A DNA stretch of 6,870 nt from Clostridia bacterium. Lineage in GTDB: Bacteria > Bacillota > Clostridia > Christensenellales > Pumilibacteraceae. The DNA is taken from assembly GCA_900762945.1 (NCBI GenBank), contig CAAFIN010000345.1:1-6870 (forward strand). The letters are read 5' to 3'. The notes under the pieces were generated by a model. The model had not been told where the DNA came from and ran no database searches. It saw nothing but the letters and a program-made list of their open reading frames with translations. Below, in pieces: positions 1 through 5,043 of the stretch (positions are counted from its first letter, which is position 1; the number at the start of each line of letters is the position of its first letter). Both the position numbers and the translations under genes were made by a program.

Positions 1-11
1 AATCGCCGCGT

Positions 12-18
12 GGAGGAG
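12..18 (+). promoter_or_regulatory. Shine-Dalgarno site of the HTH-cupin regulator
   Basis: The purine run GGAGGAG ends 10 bases before the ATG at 29. It supports that ATG as the true start. Only 28 bases precede the gene in this window, so the promoter and any operator of the operon are not visible here. Confidence 0.75.
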
Positions 19-28
19 AAAACGGCTT

Positions 29-562
29 ATGGAAATCGGCTGTAAAATCAAGGAACTGAGGCTAAAAAACGGGCTTACGCAAGAGGAGTTGGGAGATCGG
101 TGCGAACTGACGAAAGGGTACATTTCGCAACTGGAGAACGACCTCACCAGTCCGTCGATAGCGACGCTTAAAGACATACTGACGTCGCTCGGCACAAATC
201 TCGCGGACTTTTTCGCGGACGATGAGGACGAAAGCCTCGTGTACGGCGAGAACGATTATTTCGTAAAGGAAAACGCGGACTCGCGCATAACGTGGCTTGT
301 GCCTACGGCGCAGAAGAACGAAATGGAGCCGATACGGCTGGAGCTTAAACCCGGCGCCGAAACCGAACACGATATGCCGCACGAGGGCGAGGAATTCGGG
401 TATGTGCTGAAAGGCAAGATCCGCGTACACGTGGGAAAGCGCGTGGCGGACGCCGGCGCGGGCGAGAGTTTTTATTACCGAGCCGCGAAAACGCATTACG
501 TAGAGAACGTAGGGAAAGGCGAAGCCGTAGTGATCTGGCTGTCCTGCCCGCCTAATTTTTGA
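29..562 (+). CDS. XRE-family HTH regulator with C-terminal cupin sensor domain (PuuR-like)
   Basis: This is a 177-residue cytoplasmic DNA-binding regulator. Residues about 5-62 form an XRE/Cro-type helix-turn-helix: LTQEELG is the first helix and LTKGYISQLEN the recognition helix, followed by the usual SPSIATL segment. Residues about 100-175 form a small cupin barrel. It keeps H118, E122 and G129 of cupin motif 1 (H-x3-E-x6-G) and H156-x3-N160 of motif 2, and ends in the PP-F tail usual in this family. Regulators with this architecture, such as E. coli PuuR, control polyamine uptake or breakdown. The gene sits 18 bases upstream of potA and ends in a tandem stop (TGA then TAA, 560-565). Inference: it is co-transcribed with the transporter, autoregulates the operon and senses a polyamine or related metabolite through the cupin. 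Whether it represses or activates cannot be read from the sequence. Confidence 0.93.
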   Translation: MEIGCKIKELRLKNGLTQEELGDRCELTKGYISQLENDLTSPSIATLKDILTSLGTNLADFFADDEDESLVYGENDYFVKENADSRITWLVPTAQKNEMEPIRLELKPGAETEHDMPHEGEEFGYVLKGKIRVHVGKRVADAGAGESFYYRAAKTHYVENVGKGEAVVIWLSCPPNF

Positions 563-580
563 TAAAGGAACCGACCGAAG

Positions 581-2110
581 ATGAAAGAAAAAGAGAAAAT
601 CGAGAAGATTATCGAAGTAAAAAACGTAACCAAGGTATTCGACGACGTGACGGTCATCGACGACCTTAACTTGTCGATAAGAAAAGGTCAGTTTCTGACG
701 CTGTTAGGACCGTCGGGCTGCGGTAAAACCACGCTTCTCCGTATGATCGCGGGCTTTATGACCCCGACTTCGGGCAGAATTTATATCGGCGGTCAGGACG
801 TGACCGATATGCCGCCGTACAAGCGCCCGGTCAACACAGTATTCCAGAAATACGCGCTTTTCCCGCACCTCAACGTCTTTAAGAACGTCGCGTTCGGGCT
901 GAAGCTCAAGCGCGTGGACGACGGCGCGGCTCTCGACAAGGCGGGCAATCCGATTATCGGCAAGGACGGCAAAGCGGCGAGAAAGACCCGCAAGTTCACT
1001 AAAGCCGAAATCGAGGAAAAAGTAAACAACGCGCTTAAAATGGTAGGGCTCGAGGATTACGGTCACCGCGACGTGAACTCGCTTTCCGGCGGTCAGCAAC
1101 AACGCGTGGCGATCGCCCGCGCGCTCGTGTGCGAACCGCAAGTTCTGCTCCTTGACGAGCCGCTCGGCGCGCTCGACCTCAAGATGCGCAAGGAAATGCA
1201 GATCGAACTTATGAAAATGCACCGGAACTTAGGCATAACCTTCGTGTACGTCACGCACGATCAGGAAGAAGCGCTCACTATGTCCGACGCGGTGGTCGTA
1301 CTCAGCGACGGCGAAATTCAGCAGATCGGCACGCCCAAGAAGATTTACGACGAGCCGGCTAATGCGTTCGTAGCCGATTTTATCGGCGAGAGCAACATTC
1401 TCTCGGGCGTTATGGTCAAGGACAAACTCGTCAAGTTCCTCGGTACGAACTTCGAGTGCGAAGACAAGGGTTTCGATAAAAACGAACCGGTCGACCTCGT
1501 GGTGCGCCCCGAAGATATCAGGATTTACCCCGCGGACGGCGAGAAAGGGCAACTTAAGGGCAGAGTGCTTACCACCGTTTTCAAAGGCACCTGGTACGAA
1601 ATGGAAATCGAGTCGAACGGCTACGAGTTCACCGTGCAATCCACTTCCGAGGCTAAGCCCGGGGAAGAAGTGCGCCTCGGCATCAAGCCCGACGGCATAC
1701 ACATTATGAAAAAACGCCGCACGGTCAACGAATTCCGCGGCGAAATCAGCGGCGAGAACACCGTCGACTTCTGCGACGGAACGTTCGAGTTCGACAATAA
1801 GGACAACCTCGAAAAGGGTACGACCGTCAAAGTCACCGTGCCGTTCGACGCGGTGGAACTCCTCGACGACGAAGAGGACGGAACTATCGGCGCCAACGTC
1901 ACCCAGACGCTGTACAAAGGCACTTATTATCAGGTTCAGGTCTACACCGACACCGACGAGGACTTCTACACCGACACCGCGGACGAGTGGGATATGGACG
2001 ACCGCGTGGGCGTAAAAGTCGACACCGCGAAGATCACCGTCGAGCCGCTCGCCGACGAGGAAGACGAAGAAAAATCGGACGAGGAGAACGAGAATGAAGA
2101 AAACGCATAG
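581..2110 (+). CDS. potA: Spermidine/putrescine ABC transporter ATP-binding protein PotA, enlarged form
   Basis: This is the cytoplasmic ATPase that powers polyamine import through PotB/PotC. All nucleotide-binding motifs are intact: Walker A GPSGCGKT (43-50), Q-loop Q89 in VFQKYALFPH, signature LSGGQQQR (168-175), Walker B LLLDEP (189-194), D-loop GALD (196-199) and switch His226 in VTHDQEEALTMSD. FVADFIGESN (263-272) is the typical PotA junction to the C-terminal TOBE region. At 509 residues it is far longer than the usual 350-380. The excess comes from an extra segment at about 113-139, a second TOBE-like module at about 391-489, and an acidic tail at 491-509 with 12 of 19 residues D or E. 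A purine-rich AAAGGA (564-569) lies 11 bases before the ATG, a rather long spacing. The 3' end overlaps potB by 17 bases. Substrate class is inferred from the PotA-type motifs and from potB, potC and potD next door. Confidence 0.95.
   Translation: MKEKEKIEKIIEVKNVTKVFDDVTVIDDLNLSIRKGQFLTLLGPSGCGKTTLLRMIAGFMTPTSGRIYIGGQDVTDMPPYKRPVNTVFQKYALFPHLNVFKNVAFGLKLKRVDDGAALDKAGNPIIGKDGKAARKTRKFTKAEIEEKVNNALKMVGLEDYGHRDVNSLSGGQQQRVAIARALVCEPQVLLLDEPLGALDLKMRKEMQIELMKMHRNLGITFVYVTHDQEEALTMSDAVVVLSDGEIQQIGTPKKIYDEPANAFVADFIGESNILSGVMVKDKLVKFLGTNFECEDKGFDKNEPVDLVVRPEDIRIYPADGEKGQLKGRVLTTVFKGTWYEMEIESNGYEFTVQSTSEAKPGEEVRLGIKPDGIHIMKKRRTVNEFRGEISGENTVDFCDGTFEFDNKDNLEKGTTVKVTVPFDAVELLDDEEDGTIGANVTQTLYKGTYYQVQVYTDTDEDFYTDTADEWDMDDRVGVKVDTAKITVEPLADEEDEEKSDEENENEENA
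917..997 (+). other. Extra segment of about 27 residues in the PotA helical subdomain
   Basis: Between VAFGL (103-107) and LSGGQQQR (168-175) this PotA has 60 residues. Recalled E. coli PotA has about 33. The extra part, roughly residues 113-139, is rich in Gly, Asp and Lys and contains two similar short phrases, DKAGNP and GKDGKA. It is in frame and has codon usage like the rest of the gene, so it is not a frameshift or a foreign insertion. It should form a surface loop on the helical subdomain near the contact with the permeases. The boundaries are approximate. Confidence 0.6.
1421..2047 (+). repeat. Tandem duplicated TOBE-like C-terminal module within potA
   Basis: Two diverged copies of a unit of about 98 residues can be aligned by eye: residues 281-378 (bases 1421-1714) and 391-489 (1751-2047). 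Matching landmarks are VKFLGTNFE against VDFCDGTFE, VDLVVRPEDIRIY against VKVTVPFDAVELL, VFKGTWYEMEIE against LYKGTYYQVQVY, and VRLGIKPDGIHIM against VGVKVDTAKITVE. The KGTWY and KGTYY motifs are 111 residues apart. Similarity is at the protein level only, so the duplication, if real, is old. In copy 2 the RPED motif, conserved in PotA-type proteins, is lost. Confidence 0.6.
2081..2086 (+). promoter_or_regulatory. Shine-Dalgarno site of potB, inside the potA coding region
   Basis: GAGGAG ends 7 bases before the potB ATG at 2094. The same bases encode Glu-Glu in the acidic tail of PotA, so the end of potA carries both coding and initiation information. This favours the ATG at 2094 and implies translational coupling of potA and potB. 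Confidence 0.7.
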
Positions 2111-2909
2111 TTTCCGTCCGGCGTTCTTCGCGCTGCCTTACGTAGTAATCTGCGCGATATTCGTCGTGTTCCCGCTGATACTCGTACTCGTGTACGCGTT
2201 TATCGGCGCGGACGGAAGTTTCACTTTCGACAACTTCGCGAAAGTGTTTTCGCCCGAGAGCGGCAACCTTACGTTGCTATTAAAAACAATAGGCATAGCC
2301 GCGCTTACCACGGTTATCTGCCTGCTTATCGCGTACCCAACCGCAATGATTCTCGCTAGCGCGCCGTTCAATCGCTACGCCGTGCTCGCGCTGCTGTTCA
2401 TTATCCCTATGTGGATGAACTTCGTGCTCAGAGTTATCGCGCTGAAATCGCTTCTGTATCTGTTCGGTATAAGCAACGGCTTTTTCGCAATGATTTTCGG
2501 TATGGTCTACGACTTTTTGCCGTTCATGCTTCTGCCCATTTATACCGTGCTCACCGATATGGATAAAAGTTACGCCGAAGCGAGCGCGGACCTCGGCGGC
2601 AACGGCTTCGTCACGTTCGTCAAAGTCACGCTTCCGCTATCGGCTGGCGGCATCGTCAGCGGCATAACCATGGTGTTCATGCCCGTGTTCAGCGCTTACG
2701 CCATAACCGGCATGATGGGCGACGCGACCACGAACGTTATCGGCGGTAAGATCAACGGTCTTTTCACCACCACCAGCACCTGGGGCGTAGGCTCGGCGCT
2801 GTCGTTCGTGCTTCTGCTGCTCGTATTTCTGTCTATGTTTATCAGCGGACTTGCCACCAGTAGAACGCCGAAGGCTAAACCTGCGGCGAAGGGAGGGGAA
2901 ACGCAATGA
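2094..2909 (+). CDS. potB: Spermidine/putrescine ABC transporter permease PotB
   Basis: This 271-residue inner-membrane permease forms half of the polyamine channel. Hydrophobic segments lie at about 11-37, 61-88, 95-122, 128-152, 183-207 and 233-255, matching the six-helix fold. The cytoplasmic EAA loop that docks onto PotA is clear at 162-181 (EASADLG, then VTLP). FGMVYDFLPFMLLPIY (135-150) and SGITMVFMPVFS (189-200) are characteristic PotB stretches. The region between NFVLR (109-113) and FGMVYDF is shorter by roughly 15-20 residues than in many PotB proteins, so the loop outside helix 3 is reduced. The C-terminus is a short Lys/Ala-rich tail. The start overlaps potA by 17 bases, and the stop overlaps the potC start as ATGA. 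Confidence 0.95.
   Translation: MKKTHSFRPAFFALPYVVICAIFVVFPLILVLVYAFIGADGSFTFDNFAKVFSPESGNLTLLLKTIGIAALTTVICLLIAYPTAMILASAPFNRYAVLALLFIIPMWMNFVLRVIALKSLLYLFGISNGFFAMIFGMVYDFLPFMLLPIYTVLTDMDKSYAEASADLGGNGFVTFVKVTLPLSAGGIVSGITMVFMPVFSAYAITGMMGDATTNVIGGKINGLFTTTSTWGVGSALSFVLLLLVFLSMFISGLATSRTPKAKPAAKGGETQ
2891..2898 (+). promoter_or_regulatory. Shine-Dalgarno site of potC, inside the 3' end of potB
   Basis: GGGAGGGG ends 7 bases before the potC ATG at 2906. It lies within the last codons of potB and, with the ATGA stop/start overlap, supports coupled translation of the two permeases in matched amounts. Confidence 0.75.
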
Positions 2910-3727
2910 ACAAGAAACTTTCGCTAATACTGCGCTGGGCGTTTCTGATCCTCGTTTTAGTCGTGATCTATATGCCCATCGCGCTCATAATCGTGTATTC
3001 GTTCTCGTCCGAGAAGAATATCGGCAATAACTTCGGTTCGTTCACGTTCTCGCTGTATGCGCGGCTGTTCACCAACAAGCAACTCATGTCCGCTACGATC
3101 AATACGCTCGTGATAGGGCTCGTGTCCGCGCTGCTCGCCACGCTCATCGGCACTTTCACCGCGGTAGGACTTTACTATATGAAACGCGGCAAGAAAGCGG
3201 TCAACTTCGTGTCGCAGATTACGGTCGTAAACGCCGAAATCGTAACGGCGGTCGGCTTCTTCCTTCTGTCGATATTCCTCCGCGACGTACTGAAACTTCC
3301 GCTTCAGCGCGGAGTGGGTTGGCTGATAGTCGCGCACACCGTCATGGTCACGCCTTACGTCATTCTGACGGTCAGCCCGCGGCTCGCACAACTCAATCCC
3401 AACCTTTACGAAGCGGGGCTTGACCTCGGCGCGGGACCGCTGCGCACGCTGTTCACCGTCATAGTTCCGCAACTCGTGGGCGGCATGATCTCGGGCTTCG
3501 CGCTCGCGTTCACGTTGTCGCTCGACGACTTCGTGGTCACCAACCTCAACAAGGGCACCAACGGCGTAAACACCATTTCCACTTACGTCTACGCAAGCCT
3601 TCGCCGCAACCTCGACCCCGCGATCCGCGCGCTGTCCACGATACTGTTCGTGTCGGTGCTGGCGGTTCTCATTATCGTCAACGTGGTCAAAAAGAGCAAG
3701 GCGAAAAAATCCGAAAAAGCGCGGTAG
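2906..3727 (+). CDS. potC: Spermidine/putrescine ABC transporter permease PotC
   Basis: This 273-residue inner-membrane permease is the partner of PotB. Hydrophobic segments lie at about 8-32, 64-91, 105-126, 136-157, 187-207 and 241-261. The EAA loop that contacts PotA is at 169-188 (EAGLDLGAG, then VIVP). The stretch SLDDFVVT (205-212) followed by GVNTISTYVYASLRR (220-234) is a hallmark of PotC proteins and separates it from PotB. The C-terminus is a basic Lys-rich tail (262-273), as expected for a cytoplasmic end. Length is normal for the family. It ends in TAG, 59 bases before potD. Confidence 0.95.
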   Translation: MNKKLSLILRWAFLILVLVVIYMPIALIIVYSFSSEKNIGNNFGSFTFSLYARLFTNKQLMSATINTLVIGLVSALLATLIGTFTAVGLYYMKRGKKAVNFVSQITVVNAEIVTAVGFFLLSIFLRDVLKLPLQRGVGWLIVAHTVMVTPYVILTVSPRLAQLNPNLYEAGLDLGAGPLRTLFTVIVPQLVGGMISGFALAFTLSLDDFVVTNLNKGTNGVNTISTYVYASLRRNLDPAIRALSTILFVSVLAVLIIVNVVKKSKAKKSEKAR

Positions 3728-3728
3728 A

Positions 3729-3747
3729 AAAGCGAAAATTACGCTTT
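3729..3747 (+). other. Short hairpin in the potC-potD gap
   Basis: AAAGCG (3729-3734) can pair with CGCTTT (3742-3747) around a 7-base loop. The stem is only six pairs, half of them A-U, and no T-run follows directly; the nearest, at 3763-3767, is 15 bases further on. It is too weak for a confident terminator. It could slow decay or processing of the mRNA between the permease genes and potD, which often needs higher expression. It may also be chance. Confidence 0.25.
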
Positions 3748-3772
3748 GCCGCCGTCGTAAAATTTTTATACA

Positions 3773-3777
3773 AGGAG
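3773..3777 (+). promoter_or_regulatory. Shine-Dalgarno site of potD
   Basis: AGGAG ends 9 bases before the ATG at 3787 in an A/T-rich, open leader. It is a strong site and fixes the start immediately before a well-formed lipoprotein signal peptide. Confidence 0.8.
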
Positions 3778-3786
3778 ATAAAAACT

Positions 3787-5004
3787 ATGAAAAAATTCGT
3801 TGCGATTCTTTGCGCGATCGTCATGGCGATCCCGGTGTTCTCGCTCGTGGGCTGCGGGAACAGAGAAACCCAACTCAAGATGTACGTTCCCGGCGAGTAT
3901 ATCGACGAGGGAATCTTCGACGGGTTCAAGGAATTCTACAAGGAAAAAACCGGTAAGAACGTCGATATTGTCGTCACGACTTTCGACACGGTAGAGGAGA
4001 TCATCACCGCCGTCGAGCGCGACAACGCCGACTATGACCTGCTTCTTCCGTCCGACTACGCAGTCGAGCAACTTCTGAAGAAAGGTCTGCTCCAAAAAAT
4101 CGACAAGGAACGCGTGGACGCAAGCAAAGTTATCAAGTCCGATTACGTCGAGAGAGCGAAGATTTCCGATCCCACGCTCGAATACTCCGTTCCGTATATG
4201 TACGGTACTTTCGGTATCATGTACGACTACAAAAAAACGGGCAAGCATATCGACAGTTGGTCTGCTATCTTTACCGACGAGTACAGCGGCAAGAGCGCGA
4301 ACAAGGACTCGCTCCGCGAAGCGATCACTTCCGCGGCGATCTGGAACAAGCGCGACGAACTCAGCGCCGCTTCCGACGGTTTCACGAACTACGGCGAAGC
4401 GTACCAAACCAAACTGCAGTCGATCTACGACGACTTTTCGGACGAAGCGATCGCAGGCGCGGTAAACGAACTTAAGACTATGAAAAACTACTCTGCGTTG
4501 TGGGGCGGCGAGGATCTTAAATTCAATATGGCTTCGGGCAACACCGACGTTCAGGTTTCGCTGATGTGGTCGTGCGACGCGGGCTATATCATGAACGACT
4601 ACGAGGACGACGACGGAAACGAACACACCGGCAACCGCGACATCTGGTACGTCGTACCCAAAGAAGGCGGAAATATCTACCTCGACTGCTTCGTCATTTC
4701 CAAGTACGCCAAGAACGTCGAGGCGGCTAACTACTTCCTCGAGTACGTCTGCACCAAGGACGTGGCGATGAAGAACAGCGACTACGCCGGCGCGATCAGC
4801 CCCGTTACCGAAGCTTACGACGCGCTTTACGAAGAGTTCGTAAACGACGACACGCTGGGCGAGGGCGCGGCGGAAGGCTGGAGAGAAATGTACCTTGATA
4901 TGCTTTTCCCGTCTAAGGAAACGCTCGCAAAATGCGGCACGATGCGCGATTTCGGCGACCGCGACGCATACGTCAGCAATCAGTGGAACAACGTTCGCGG
5001 CTGA
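3787..5004 (+). CDS. potD: Spermidine/putrescine ABC transporter substrate-binding lipoprotein PotD
   Basis: This 405-residue extracellular binding protein delivers polyamine to PotB/PotC. Residues 1-22 are a signal peptide (KK, then a hydrophobic core), with lipobox LVGC at 20-23, so C23 should be lipidated and anchor the protein to the membrane. The mature part is a type 2 periplasmic-binding fold of the PotD/PotF group: VPGEYID (34-40), YDLLLPSDY (83-91), YSVPYMYGTFGI (133-144), SLREA (175-179), SLMWS (258-262), VVPKEGGNIYLD (289-300) and SDYAGAISP (331-339). Against recalled E. coli PotD, the equivalents of Y37 (Y38), Y85 (Y91), E171 (E178), W229 (W261), D257 (D300) and Y293 (Y333) are kept, but W34 aligns with P35 and W255 with Y298. 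It is longer than E. coli PotD (348), with extra segments near 187-214 and an acidic loop near 270-285. Polyamine as substrate is likely; the exact polyamine is unclear. Confidence 0.92.
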   Translation: MKKFVAILCAIVMAIPVFSLVGCGNRETQLKMYVPGEYIDEGIFDGFKEFYKEKTGKNVDIVVTTFDTVEEIITAVERDNADYDLLLPSDYAVEQLLKKGLLQKIDKERVDASKVIKSDYVERAKISDPTLEYSVPYMYGTFGIMYDYKKTGKHIDSWSAIFTDEYSGKSANKDSLREAITSAAIWNKRDELSAASDGFTNYGEAYQTKLQSIYDDFSDEAIAGAVNELKTMKNYSALWGGEDLKFNMASGNTDVQVSLMWSCDAGYIMNDYEDDDGNEHTGNRDIWYVVPKEGGNIYLDCFVISKYAKNVEAANYFLEYVCTKDVAMKNSDYAGAISPVTEAYDALYEEFVNDDTLGEGAAEGWREMYLDMLFPSKETLAKCGTMRDFGDRDAYVSNQWNNVRG

Positions 5005-5010
5005 GATCAC

Positions 5011-5043
5011 GAACGATACTTAAACTCAAGTTATGAACGATAC
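5011..5043 (+). repeat. Nine-base direct repeat flanking the mnmG start
   Basis: GAACGATAC occurs at 5011-5019 in the gap and again at 5035-5043, overlapping the G of the mnmG ATG. The copies start 24 bases apart. It may be a trace of a small local duplication or coincidence. No known operator is recognised in it. Confidence 0.3.

Noticed and set aside
704..1702. Two antisense open frames (172 and 157 codons) inside potA
   Set aside because: They mirror the ATPase domain and the first TOBE module in codon register, with no ribosome-binding site context or family resemblance.
3745..3772. Possible promoter before potD (TTTGCC, 16 bases, TATACA)
   Set aside because: The -35 match is poor, and a transcript would start near 3779, downstream of the potD Shine-Dalgarno site, so it could not serve potD well.
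3766..5010. A 414-codon antisense open frame covering all of potD
   Set aside because: It is in exact codon register with potD and arises because potD lacks TTA, CTA and TCA codons. Its translation is Val/Arg/Ala-rich without recognisable motifs, and potD is clearly the real gene.
5018..5031. Small stem ACTT/AAGT in the potD-mnmG gap as a terminator
   Set aside because: Only four weak pairs and no T-run follow, so it cannot be supported as a terminator.
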